From: Akkermansia muciniphila
GTDB taxonomy: Bacteria > Verrucomicrobiota > Verrucomicrobiia > Verrucomicrobiales > Akkermansiaceae
Direction of reading: 5' to 3'
Assembly: GCF_900184965.1 (NCBI RefSeq)
Contig: NZ_FXYA01000162.1
Location: 110,441 to 174,440, forward strand
Length of the DNA: 64,000 nucleotides
Shown here one piece after another: positions 23,963-32,716 of this stretch (position 1 is its first letter; every line of letters begins with the position of its first letter). Below the pieces are notes generated by a model, which searched no databases, was not told the DNA's origin, and was given only the letters and a program-made list of their open reading frames with translations. Made by a program: the position numbers and the translations under genes.

Positions 23963-25219
23963 ATGAAAATAGCCGTTATTGGAAAAGGTGGACGAGAACA
24001 TGCACTGGTCAAGGCGCTCAAGGAATCTCCCTCCGCACCGGAAATGTTCTGTTTCCCGGGAAGTGACGCCATCAACCGTCTGGCTACCCCCATCCCGGCC
24101 AGGGATCTCCCCTCGCTAATCGACTGGATGGTTTCCAATAAAATGGATCTCTGCGTTGCCGGGGAGGAAAGCTATCTGGTCAAGGATGAAGGCCTGGCCA
24201 ATGCCTGCACCCGTGCGGGCATCCCCTGCTGGGGACCGGTAAAAGAAAGCGCCCAGCTGGAAGCCAGCAAAGAATTTGCCAAGGACTTTCTGCTCCGCCA
24301 CAACATCCCTACCGGGCAGGCCCGCGTAGCGGCCACATTGGAGGAAGCCCGGCAATTCATCGGAAACACCTATCCTACCGTGCTGAAATTTGACGGCCTG
24401 GCCGCCGGAAAGGGCGTAGCCGTCTGCATGAGCAAGGAGGAAGCCGACTCTTTCCTGAAAGAAGTATTTACGGACAGGCGCTTTGGTGAAGGGCGGCTGC
24501 TGGTGGAAGAATTCCTTACCGGGCCGGAAGTCTCCATCTTCGGCGCTCTGGTGGACGACCATTACCTTATTCTCTGCCCGGCACGGGATTACAAGCGCCT
24601 CAAGGAAGGCGATGCAGGCCCCAACACAGGCGGCATGGGAGCGGTGGCCTCCCGCCGGCTGGTGGAGCCGGAAATGCTGGAACGCATTGAAAAGGAAATC
24701 GTGGCCCCGACGGTAGCCGGGCTGAAAAAAGACGGACTGCCCTACCGGGGGTTCCTGTACTTCGGCCTGATGCTGACCCCAAACGGCCCCAAAGTCATTG
24801 AATACAACTGCCGCTTCGGCGATCCGGAATGCCAGGCTGTCATGCCCCTGCTCTCCGGAGACTTGGCCTCCTTCTGCCTGCATGGGGCCAAGGGAGAATT
24901 TACGCCGGAAGAAATTTCCTTCCAAAACGGCTGGAGCGTCTGTTGCGTGCTGGCCTCCAAAGGATATCCGGAGACCTCCCATTCCGGCGACGCTATTCAG
25001 GGACTGGACGACATTTCAAATGCTTCCGTTTACCACGCCGGCACCAAATGGAATGCGGACAAAAACTGTTATGAAACCAACGGAGGCCGCGTCCTGGCCG
25101 TCGTGGCACAGGGGGACACTCTCTCCGAAGCGCGCCAGCGCGCCCACAACGAAATTAAAAAGATTCAATTTGACGGCATGCAGCGCCGACCGGACATCGG
25201 CTTTGCCAGCTTCGTCTGA
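23963..25219 (+). CDS. purD: Phosphoribosylamine-glycine ligase
   Basis: Second step of de novo purine synthesis: joins glycine to phosphoribosylamine using ATP. The 418-residue protein begins MKIAVIGKGGREHAL, and carries the ATP-grasp core with KFDGLAAGKGV, GPEVSIFGALVDD and NTGGMGAV, and the metal-binding EYNCRFGDPE. The frame is open to 23528 inside ssb, but the upstream part is an out-of-frame extension; ATG 23963 gives the canonical start. Other pur genes are elsewhere. Confidence 0.95.
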   Translation: MKIAVIGKGGREHALVKALKESPSAPEMFCFPGSDAINRLATPIPARDLPSLIDWMVSNKMDLCVAGEESYLVKDEGLANACTRAGIPCWGPVKESAQLEASKEFAKDFLLRHNIPTGQARVAATLEEARQFIGNTYPTVLKFDGLAAGKGVAVCMSKEEADSFLKEVFTDRRFGEGRLLVEEFLTGPEVSIFGALVDDHYLILCPARDYKRLKEGDAGPNTGGMGAVASRRLVEPEMLERIEKEIVAPTVAGLKKDGLPYRGFLYFGLMLTPNGPKVIEYNCRFGDPECQAVMPLLSGDLASFCLHGAKGEFTPEEISFQNGWSVCCVLASKGYPETSHSGDAIQGLDDISNASVYHAGTKWNADKNCYETNGGRVLAVVAQGDTLSEARQRAHNEIKKIQFDGMQRRPDIGFASFV

Positions 25220-25249
25220 TTTTCTATCTCTTCCCTCCCCGCCTGCCCC

Positions 25250-25849
25250 ATGAAACCGGCAGCCCTTCTCTCCTTCCTGTTTCTTTCCTGCTCCGCATGC
25301 CTGATGGCGGACAACGCCGCGTTGGCCGCCAAGGCGCGTGAACAGGTAGGAGTAACGGTTTCCTACAATGGAGACTATCAATCCATCCCCTACCCCAACG
25401 GGGATGTTCCCCTCGAAACGGGAGTATGCACGGATGTAGTCATCCGCGCCATGAGGGCTTTCGGCCTGGACCTTCAAAAAGCCGTGCATGAGGACATGAA
25501 GGCCCACTTTTCCAAATACCCTAAAATATGGGGGTTGAAAACGACGGACCGCAGCATTGACCACCGCCGGGTCCCTAATCTTCGTGCCTTCTTTGCCAGA
25601 AAAGGCTGGGCCGTTCCCATTACGGAAAACGCGGCGGACTACAAGCCCGGTGACCTGGTTACATGGAACCTGTCCGATAGTATTCCCCACATTGGCATCG
25701 TTTCCGACCGGAAAACGAAGGAAGGAACGCCGCTGATCATTCATAATGTCGGCTCCGGAACGCAGGAAGAAGACTTTCTGTTCTCCCACACCATCACGGG
25801 CCATTACCGTCCCGTGCTGGCTGAAGGGAAACAGAAAGCGCCCCCCTGA
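25250..25849 (+). CDS. DUF1287 family secreted protein
   Basis: A 199-residue protein with a signal peptide (ALLSFLFLSCSACLMA). The DUF1287 domain shows ETGVCTDVVIRAMRAFG, KPGDLVTWNL and PHIGIVSD. The cysteine, histidine and fold pattern resemble NlpC/P60-like peptidases, but catalytic function is not established for this family. A lipoprotein-type cleavage at one of the early cysteines is possible. It starts 30 bases after purD. Confidence 0.85.
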   Translation: MKPAALLSFLFLSCSACLMADNAALAAKAREQVGVTVSYNGDYQSIPYPNGDVPLETGVCTDVVIRAMRAFGLDLQKAVHEDMKAHFSKYPKIWGLKTTDRSIDHRRVPNLRAFFARKGWAVPITENAADYKPGDLVTWNLSDSIPHIGIVSDRKTKEGTPLIIHNVGSGTQEEDFLFSHTITGHYRPVLAEGKQKAPP

Positions 25850-26037
25850 TTCTTACCCCGTCTTAGCACAACCTGCCATCACGGGCATTTCAGGATATTT
25901 TCCCGGAGTTGCGCGGGTCATCCAAGGAAAGCCGCGGAACAGGCAGAAGACGGTTCTTGCCGCCTCATTGATTCATCCGGCCCGGAATGCCCATGAACCT
26001 TCTTGCCAAAAGAGGGGGCTTCCGTCATCATGTGCGC

Positions 26038-27660
26038 ATGGCTACACCTGCATTCTCCGACTGTATCAACAAGCTGGGCGTCGATGAAAAAGACGTCATC
26101 CCCTTCGGCCGCAACAAGGCCAAAATTTCTCTGGACGTATTGGACAGGCCGGCAGCCCCCGGCAAACTCATCCTGGTATCCGCCATCACTCCCACACCCT
26201 CCGGAGAAGGCAAAACCACCGTTTCCATCGGCTTGGCGCAGGGATTGCAGGCCATCGGCAAAAAAGTCTGCCTGGCGCTCCGGCAACCTTCCATGGGGCC
26301 GGTGTTCGGCCGCAAGGGCGGAGCTACCGGAGGCGGCAAAAGCTCCCTGACGCCGGCAGAGGAAATCAACATGCATTTCACAGGGGACTTCCACGCCATC
26401 ACATCCGCCCACAACCTCATCAGCGCCATCATTGACAACGCCATGTTCTTCCACACGCTGAACATTGACGAACGCAAAGTCATATGGAAGCGGGTCATGG
26501 ACATGAACGACCGTTCCCTGCGTTCCATCATCGTGGGGCTCAACAAACAGGGGTTCCCCCGGGAAACAGGCTTCGATATCACCCCGGCTTCGGAAATCAT
26601 GGCGTGCCTGTGCCTTGCCACTTCCTACAAGGACATGGAGGAACGCATCAACCGCATCGTGATCGGATTCACCACGGATGACAAACCCGTGTTCGCAAGG
26701 GAACTGGGCATTACCGGTTCCGTCATGGCCCTGCTGAAAGACGCCCTGATGCCCAATCTGGTTCAATCCGTGGAAGGAGTGCCCTGTTTCCTGCACGGCG
26801 GCCCGTTTGCCAACATTGCCCACGGCTGCAACTCCGTGCTGGCCACCAGGATGGCCCTGCATTTTGGGGACTATGCCGTCACGGAAGCCGGATTCGCGTT
26901 TGACCTGGGTGCAGAGAAATTCCTGGATATCAAATGCCGCCAGTCCGGACTGGATCCGGCGGCCATTGTCATCGTAGCTACGGCGCGCGCGCTGAAGATG
27001 CACGGGGGCACTGCCCTGGCGGATCTGAAAAACACGGACGTGGACGCGTTGAAAAAAGGCCTTGCCAACCTGGATGCGCATCTGGACGCTGCCGCCCACT
27101 ACAAACGCCCCGTCGTGGTTGCCGTCAACAAATTCTTTGACGACTCCCGGGAAGAACTGGACGCCATCGTGAAACACTGTGCGGAACGCGGTATTCCCTG
27201 CGCCATTGCGGACATCTTCTCCCAGGGAGGAGAAGGAGGAAAAGACCTGGCCCAAATGGTAGTGGAAGCTGCGGACAAACACTCCGCTCCCTTCAAGCCC
27301 CTCTATGAATCCGCCCTGCCGGTGGAAGAAAAACTCAACATCATTGCCCGCAACATTTACGGGGCGGACGGTGTGGAATTGACGGCCGCCGCCAAAAAGA
27401 AACTGGCCCAGTTTGAAGCCAGCCGCCTGACGGACCTTCCCGTCTGCATGGCAAAAACCCAGAACTCGCTTTCCGACAACGGACGCCTACGAGGACGTCC
27501 CACCGGCTTCACCATCACCGTGCGCGACTTTGAAATCGCCAACGGAGCCGGCTTCCTGGTGGCCCTCTGCGGGGAAATCATGCGCATGCCCGCCCTTCCC
27601 GTCTCACCGAACGCCATGCACATCTATCTGGACGACAAGGGCAACGTCCAGGGGCTCTGA
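26038..27660 (+). CDS. fhs: Formate-tetrahydrofolate ligase
   Basis: ATP-dependent activation of formate to 10-formyltetrahydrofolate for one-carbon metabolism. The P-loop region TPTPSGEGKTTVSIGLAQG is diagnostic, as are HFTGDFHAITSAHNL and the C-terminal GFTITVRDFEIANGAGF. The ATG at 26038 gives 540 residues, slightly short of the usual 555-560. An in-frame ATG at 25993 would add 15 basic residues (RGGFRHHVR type) that do not look like the family. Linked purine use is suggested by purD nearby. Confidence 0.93.
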   Translation: MATPAFSDCINKLGVDEKDVIPFGRNKAKISLDVLDRPAAPGKLILVSAITPTPSGEGKTTVSIGLAQGLQAIGKKVCLALRQPSMGPVFGRKGGATGGGKSSLTPAEEINMHFTGDFHAITSAHNLISAIIDNAMFFHTLNIDERKVIWKRVMDMNDRSLRSIIVGLNKQGFPRETGFDITPASEIMACLCLATSYKDMEERINRIVIGFTTDDKPVFARELGITGSVMALLKDALMPNLVQSVEGVPCFLHGGPFANIAHGCNSVLATRMALHFGDYAVTEAGFAFDLGAEKFLDIKCRQSGLDPAAIVIVATARALKMHGGTALADLKNTDVDALKKGLANLDAHLDAAAHYKRPVVVAVNKFFDDSREELDAIVKHCAERGIPCAIADIFSQGGEGGKDLAQMVVEAADKHSAPFKPLYESALPVEEKLNIIARNIYGADGVELTAAAKKKLAQFEASRLTDLPVCMAKTQNSLSDNGRLRGRPTGFTITVRDFEIANGAGFLVALCGEIMRMPALPVSPNAMHIYLDDKGNVQGL

Positions 27661-27687
27661 AAAATATCGCCAAACGCGCCGCACGCC

Positions 27688-28605
27688 ATGAAAATCGCCA
27701 TTCTGGGAGCCGGAGCCCTGGGCTGCTATTACGGAGCCAGGCTCCAGGAATCTGGCCAGGACGTATTCTTCATCGTACGTTCGGAATACGGCTATCTGAA
27801 AGAACACGGCCTTCAGGTGAAAAGCCTGCATGGGGACATCTCTCTGCCCCGCATCAACGTTTACCGGGACACGGAGGAAGTCGGTCCGGTAGACCTCGTT
27901 GTAGTTGCATGGAAAAGCACGGCAAACGCCGGATTTTCCAGAGCCCTTCCCCCGTTGATGGGAGCGGATACGACTGTTGTTACACTCCAGAACGGCATGG
28001 GGAATGCGGAGGAAATTGCCCGCATCATCCCGGCGGACCGTATCTATGTGGGTCTGTGCTTCATCTGCGCCATGCGGGAAAAACCGGGCCATGTCAACCA
28101 TCTGGAAGGGGGCAACATCCAGTTCGCCCCCTTCATCCCCACTCCGGAAGGAACTGAAAAAGCCAGGGAACTTTCCGAGCTGTTTGCCAATGCCGGCATC
28201 AAAACGCGCGCCTTTGACGCCGCAGAGCAAATCCAGTGGTACAAACTCGTCTGGAACATCCCGTTTAATGGACTTTGCCTGGCTCTGGGAGGCATCAGCA
28301 TTGCGGAACTTTACCAAAACCCGGAAAACGTCATGCGGGCGCGCCGCATCATGGAGGAAGTGGTGCAGGCAGCCAAAGCCCGCGGCTATGCCCTGCCGGA
28401 AGATTTGGTTGAATTCCACCTTTCCCGTACGGAAACCATGGGGGCTTTCATTCCGTCCAGCGCCGTGGACTACAACGAAGGCCGCCCCGTCGAATACACG
28501 GCTATCTGGGGAGACCCTCTCTCCAAGGCCCGGCAAGCCGGAGCCTCCGTGCCGGAATGGGAACTTCTGAACAAGGCCATCCGCAAGCGCCTGAACATGA
28601 ATTAA
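27688..28605 (+). CDS. panE: 2-dehydropantoate 2-reductase (ketopantoate reductase family)
   Basis: A 305-residue protein with a Rossmann NADPH site MKIAILGAGALGCYYGARL at the N-terminus. The catalytic lysine region is QIQWYKLVWNIPFNGLC, and the C-terminal all-helical domain ends in the expected PVEYTAIWGDPL segment. It would reduce ketopantoate to pantoate for coenzyme A synthesis. Related 2-hydroxyacid functions are possible in this family. It follows fhs by 27 bases. Confidence 0.87.
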   Translation: MKIAILGAGALGCYYGARLQESGQDVFFIVRSEYGYLKEHGLQVKSLHGDISLPRINVYRDTEEVGPVDLVVVAWKSTANAGFSRALPPLMGADTTVVTLQNGMGNAEEIARIIPADRIYVGLCFICAMREKPGHVNHLEGGNIQFAPFIPTPEGTEKARELSELFANAGIKTRAFDAAEQIQWYKLVWNIPFNGLCLALGGISIAELYQNPENVMRARRIMEEVVQAAKARGYALPEDLVEFHLSRTETMGAFIPSSAVDYNEGRPVEYTAIWGDPLSKARQAGASVPEWELLNKAIRKRLNMN

Positions 28606-28624
28606 CCCGAACCAATTGCGAATC

Positions 28625-29503
28625 ATGCTGAAGACCATCGTCATTTTCATCATTGCCCTGCTGGGCTTCGGCATGATCCGCCTGCCTTTGCAGAATCATA
28701 TTCTGGAACAGGAAAAGGCGGCGGGGCTGCTGGATAATCCGGCAGAGCTTTCCTCTTCCGATTATCTGGAACAACAACTTGCCATGGTCTCCCTGGGAGG
28801 GCTCCGCTCCCTGGTGGCGGCCGTGCTGAGCATGGAAGCTTTCGACTGTTTCCTGATTTCCGACTGGGCCAACCTGGAACGCCGCTACAACCAGGTTACC
28901 GCTCTCGCTCCTCACTCCGATTTCTACTGGGACAACGGATCGTGGCATTTGGGCAATAACGCTTCCTCCAGTTATCTGGACAATAAACGTCTTTCTCCCA
29001 TGGAACGCCGGGAAGGCTTCCGCAAATACATTCAAAAGGGGCGCCGCTTCCTGGAAAAAGGCATCAACGCCAATCCTGACAGCTGGTACCTTCAATCCCT
29101 GCTGGGCAACATGTACAGCGATACCTACCGGCAGCCGGACTTTGAAAAGGCGGCGGAAGCCTACCGCAAGGCACGGGATTTGGGAGCGCCTCCCCTTACA
29201 GCCCGCAAAGAATTTTATGCGCTCGTCCGTGTTCCTTCCAAATCCAGAGAAGCTCTGAAACTGGGCCGGGAGTTATTCAAGGATCCCCGCAACAGGACCC
29301 CCAGCCTGGTGAGTAATATTTTTGTTCTGGAAAACAGGCTGAACATACCGGAAAAGGAGCGCATTCCCTTCCGGGAACTGTTTCCTACGGATGAGATCGC
29401 CCGTGACCTGATGACCAGCCATCTGGCCAATTCCCTGAAGTATCCGGTAGACGGGCTGAGAGAATCTTTAGAGACTCTAAAGAAGAAAAGCTCTAAAAAA
29501 TAA
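28625..29503 (+). CDS. Membrane-anchored protein with TPR-like region, function unknown
   Basis: A 292-residue protein with one N-terminal transmembrane segment (TIVIFIIALLGFGMIRLPL). The soluble part contains helix-pair patterns of tetratricopeptide type around WYLQSLLGNMYSDTYRQPDFEKA and AAEAYRKARDLGAPP. I do not recognise the family. A TTG at 28616 is an alternative start. The gene ends in a lysine-rich tail just before the AT-rich restriction-modification island, so it marks the left boundary of native-looking sequence. Confidence 0.7.
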   Translation: MLKTIVIFIIALLGFGMIRLPLQNHILEQEKAAGLLDNPAELSSSDYLEQQLAMVSLGGLRSLVAAVLSMEAFDCFLISDWANLERRYNQVTALAPHSDFYWDNGSWHLGNNASSSYLDNKRLSPMERREGFRKYIQKGRRFLEKGINANPDSWYLQSLLGNMYSDTYRQPDFEKAAEAYRKARDLGAPPLTARKEFYALVRVPSKSREALKLGRELFKDPRNRTPSLVSNIFVLENRLNIPEKERIPFRELFPTDEIARDLMTSHLANSLKYPVDGLRESLETLKKKSSKK

Positions 29504-29508
29504 ATATA

Positions 29509-29916
29509 TCATTCTTTCTTCGGTAAATCTGGAATTATACGATTTTTAAGAATGGATTTAAGTTCACATTCCCAAATAATGAGAACATGCCATCCTAATT
29601 CCTCTAGCTTATGATAATTTTCTTTATCTCGTGTAATATTTCGTGCAAATTTCGCTTTCCAGTATTCTAAATGAGAAGTAGGCATAGTGGCCCTCTTACA
29701 TCCCTTATGTCTGTGCCAAAAACAACCATTAACAAAAATAGCAATTTTATATTTTGGAAGCACAATATCTGGTCTTCCTGGCAAATCTTTCCGTTGTAAA
29801 CGAAACCGATAGCCGAGAGAGTGTAATAATTTTCTCACCATCACCTCTGGTTTTGTATTACAGCTTTTTACTGAAGCCATGGTGCGGCTACGGATTTCTG
29901 GACTTACTTTATCCAT
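29509..29916 (-). CDS. vsr: Very short patch repair endonuclease
   Basis: Vsr nicks T:G mismatches produced by deamination of 5-methylcytosine at the partner methyltransferase's site. The 135-residue protein has the family core GRPDIVLPKYKIAIFVNGCF with the catalytic aspartate, then WHRHKGC, and the C-terminal LGWHVLIIWECEL. The frame is open to 29964, but MDKVSPEIRS at 29916 matches the normal N-terminus. It lies 19 bases after the probable restriction gene and serves the C5 methyltransferase in the same cluster. Confidence 0.92.
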   Translation of the reverse strand: MDKVSPEIRSRTMASVKSCNTKPEVMVRKLLHSLGYRFRLQRKDLPGRPDIVLPKYKIAIFVNGCFWHRHKGCKRATMPTSHLEYWKAKFARNITRDKENYHKLEELGWHVLIIWECELKSILKNRIIPDLPKKE

Positions 29917-29935
29917 AACAATAAATAAAAATAAG

Positions 29936-30667
29936 TCAGCAAAAAGAAATCCATGAAGGATCAAATTTAAGCAGTTTCAGAACTTCTTTTTCGTTAAGCG
30001 CAAAAGGTTTCTTAATTTTAAAGCGTCGGGCCGACTTAGGTATTTGTGTATGAATTGTAAACTGTGAACCATGAGGCTGCCAAGTAAATATTTGTCTTTC
30101 TGTATTTGCTAAATATCCAACTAAATTACCATTATTGTTGACTTTCCATTCGTAATCAGTTGTACAGTATCGATGATTTTCTTCCTCAAAAAGGATATAA
30201 GAACACAAATCATAACTTCGGATTAAAACAGAAGTACGAACGGAAGCATAATTGTCTTGAGCTATATTAATGCGTTCGTTCCAAATATTCAACACCGCAG
30301 TACCCGTTTTTTGTACATCTTCGTGAGGATTGACTATTCCATAGGAATAATCAGGAGAACAACGTCCTGAAATGAGACGTACAGATGATATTTCAAAAGG
30401 ATTTTTACATTTAACCGTTTTAGCAGACCATGCTAACTTTTCCAACTCAACATCAGCTATTCCAAGAGGACTTGCAAGATGCTTTCCTCCAATGGCTAAT
30501 GCCAAAGTATCTCCCCAATCGTCACCAGAAATATCTTTTCGTCCTGTATAAATCAAATAAACTAAATGAGAACCTATATTTATTATAACGTCATCAGGTA
30601 TTTCATTTAATCTAAATGGTTCTCTGCTTTTTCGACGTCCAGAATCTCTCAATCTAGGAATTTCCAT
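29936..30667 (-). CDS. Probable type II restriction endonuclease
   Basis: A 243-residue protein encoded between a C5 DNA methyltransferase and Vsr, the usual place for the cognate restriction enzyme. GIADVELEKLAWSAKTVK (residues 69-86) could supply Asp72 and a Ser-Ala-Lys triplet, with Glu92 nine residues on. This resembles the rearranged PD-(D/E)xK site of NgoMIV/Cfr10I-type enzymes, in which SxK replaces ExK. I do not recognise the family more closely, and the recognition sequence is unknown. Composition is AT-rich like its neighbours. Confidence 0.6.
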   Translation of the reverse strand: MEIPRLRDSGRRKSREPFRLNEIPDDVIINIGSHLVYLIYTGRKDISGDDWGDTLALAIGGKHLASPLGIADVELEKLAWSAKTVKCKNPFEISSVRLISGRCSPDYSYGIVNPHEDVQKTGTAVLNIWNERINIAQDNYASVRTSVLIRSYDLCSYILFEEENHRYCTTDYEWKVNNNGNLVGYLANTERQIFTWQPHGSQFTIHTQIPKSARRFKIKKPFALNEKEVLKLLKFDPSWISFC

Positions 30668-30677
30668 AATTATTCAA

Positions 30678-31628
30678 TTAGCTTAATTTAGTGAAACGCG
30701 TCTTTTCCGAAAATAGAAGAGCTTCATGAATTTTACGGGCTACAGCGCGGATAAGAGGAACAGGCACGCTATTGCCAGTTTGTTTTCTCACCTCTTGATG
30801 AGAAACAACTATTTTAAAACTATCCGGAAATCCTTGAAATCTGAACAACTCTCTAGAAGAAGGACGTCTATATCCATTTACCAAAAGATAATTATAAGAA
30901 GCACCTGTTCTCAATGCACACGCATAATCCAAAATAGAAACATTCCCTGATTTATTTTCATGCCAGATAGAAGGATAAAAAATTATTTTATCTTTCACCT
31001 TCTCTTTTCGCTTCTTTTGTATTCGATCAGAAGCGAATAAAGAAGAATCCACATTTTCATCAGACTCTAAAACAGAATTTAAATCATATTTAACTTTATT
31101 AAAACTAAAATCAAAATAATGATATGATAGTTTATCTAAAAAACCTACTATAATAATACGTTCCCTTTTCTGGGGCAATCCAAAATCAAGCGCATTGAGA
31201 ACCTTCCATTTTAAATGATAACCAATGCTCGTAAGCCTATTAATAATCACATTAAAAGTTCTTCCTTTGTCATGAGTTACAAGTTGTTTTACATTTTCTA
31301 ATAAAATTATTTTGGGTTTATGATATCGAAGAATACGCTCCACTTCAAAAAATAATGTCCCCCGGGTATCTTCAAACCCTTTTTTTAAACCCATAATTGA
31401 AAATGCCTGACAAGGAAAACCTGCTAACAATAAATCGTGAGGAGGAATATCTTCCGATTTAATTTTGGTTATATCTCCACTCGGTCGTTGCCCAAAATTA
31501 GCTTCATATGTATCACATGCGGCTTCATTAAATTCAGAAGAAAAAACATTTTCGTATCCAAGTTCGTCAAAAGGCAGTCTAATTCCTCCAATGCCTGCAA
31601 AAAGATCAATGAATGTCAAATTTTCCAT
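30678..31628 (-). CDS. DNA (cytosine-5-)-methyltransferase
   Basis: A 316-residue C5 methyltransferase. Motif I is DLFAGIGGIRL, motif IV GFPCQAFS with catalytic Cys73, motif VI ENVK, motif VIII QKRERIIIVG, and motif X TGNSVPVPLI. The target-recognition region lies at about residues 190-270. It methylates the host genome to protect against the partner nuclease; its target cannot be read from sequence by eye. It is first in the three-gene cluster, 10 bases before the probable nuclease. Confidence 0.95.
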   Translation of the reverse strand: MENLTFIDLFAGIGGIRLPFDELGYENVFSSEFNEAACDTYEANFGQRPSGDITKIKSEDIPPHDLLLAGFPCQAFSIMGLKKGFEDTRGTLFFEVERILRYHKPKIILLENVKQLVTHDKGRTFNVIINRLTSIGYHLKWKVLNALDFGLPQKRERIIIVGFLDKLSYHYFDFSFNKVKYDLNSVLESDENVDSSLFASDRIQKKRKEKVKDKIIFYPSIWHENKSGNVSILDYACALRTGASYNYLLVNGYRRPSSRELFRFQGFPDSFKIVVSHQEVRKQTGNSVPVPLIRAVARKIHEALLFSEKTRFTKLS

Positions 31629-31805
31629 TATTTTTCACACCTTCTTCTAATTTTATGCAAATAAAGCATTGCGTAATTACTATTTATCACATTTCTTCAT
31701 TTCCAGCAAGTCTATAGACCGAAATTAGAAACTTTAATCCATTGTGGACCATATCACGGCTTGGCAAAACCTGCCCAAAGTGCTATGCTCCTTGCTTGCA
31801 ATACC

Positions 31806-32543
31806 ATGAGTAGAATAGCCCTGATTAGTGACATCCATGCCAATCTGCCCGCTCTGGAAGCAGTAATGAAAGATATAGAACAACTTCAGTGCAACGCCGT
31901 TTACTGCCTGGGAGATGTTGTGGGCTATAACGCTAATCCGTCCGAATGCCTTGAATTCATCCGCAGCCTCCAGATTCCCACCGTGCGCGGCAATCATGAT
32001 GAGGAAGCCATTAGAGAAAACAATCCGGCGGGAATGAACCCTGTGGCGTACAATGCCCTGATGTGGACGCGGCAGCAACTTTCCGAAGAACAGAAAAAGT
32101 GGCTTCGCCGCGCTCCTTTCCAGCGCATTCTCCCTAATGAAATCGTTCTGGTGCACGCCACACAGGACAAACCCAACTCCTGGGCTTATGTCACGAATGT
32201 AGATACGGCCACCCACAGCGTCAATATGCTGCGTGACAATCAATTCCTGTGCTTTAACGGACACACGCACGTTCCCCGCACATTTATCCGCCATGAAGGA
32301 AGCATCCATGAATATGAATCCGGGGATATTCAGCTTCTTAAAACTAACAAATATCTGATTAATGTGGGTTCCGTGGGCCAGCCCAGAGACGGCGATCCCC
32401 GCGCCGCCTACGGCGTTTTTGACGAAGACAGCATGGTGTACTACCAGCGCCGCGTGGAATACGATGTAGAGGAGGCCCAAAGACGCATTCTGGCTGCCGG
32501 CCTTCCGGACATGCTGGCGCGCCGGCTGGGAGAAGGAATGTAA
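31806..32543 (+). CDS. Metallophosphoesterase (calcineurin-like)
   Basis: A 245-residue phosphoesterase with all dinuclear-metal motifs: SDIHAN, GDVVGYN, GNHD and GHTHVPR. It resembles YfcE/diadenosine-tetraphosphatase-like proteins; the natural substrate is unknown. The frame extends to 31761, but ATG 31806 begins MSRIALISDIHAN and gives the normal N-terminus. GC content returns to the window's norm here, marking the right end of the restriction-modification island. Confidence 0.85.
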   Translation: MSRIALISDIHANLPALEAVMKDIEQLQCNAVYCLGDVVGYNANPSECLEFIRSLQIPTVRGNHDEEAIRENNPAGMNPVAYNALMWTRQQLSEEQKKWLRRAPFQRILPNEIVLVHATQDKPNSWAYVTNVDTATHSVNMLRDNQFLCFNGHTHVPRTFIRHEGSIHEYESGDIQLLKTNKYLINVGSVGQPRDGDPRAAYGVFDEDSMVYYQRRVEYDVEEAQRRILAAGLPDMLARRLGEGM

Positions 32544-32716
32544 TATTCCCCGCCTCTCGAAAGGCCATTCAGGAAGATGAATGGGAATTTACCGTATTTT
32601 ATTGTTTCCCTTTCATCTTAAGAAGAACAGGGCCATGCTTCATGTTAGCAAAGGCTCACAAATTTGTATTGCTACTTGCCTCACCTTCCACAAACCGGTA
32701 GAGTTCAGCGCGACGA

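Larger units (their letters stand above)
29504..31760. other. AT-rich restriction-modification island
   Basis: Three minus-strand genes (C5 methyltransferase, probable restriction enzyme, Vsr) lie in sequence that is visibly AT-rich compared with both flanks, with codon use dominated by A/T third positions. This contrasts with the GC-rich genes on either side and is a strong sign of horizontal acquisition. I found no integrase, transposase, tRNA or obvious direct repeats at the edges, so the mode of entry is not visible. Confidence 0.8.
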
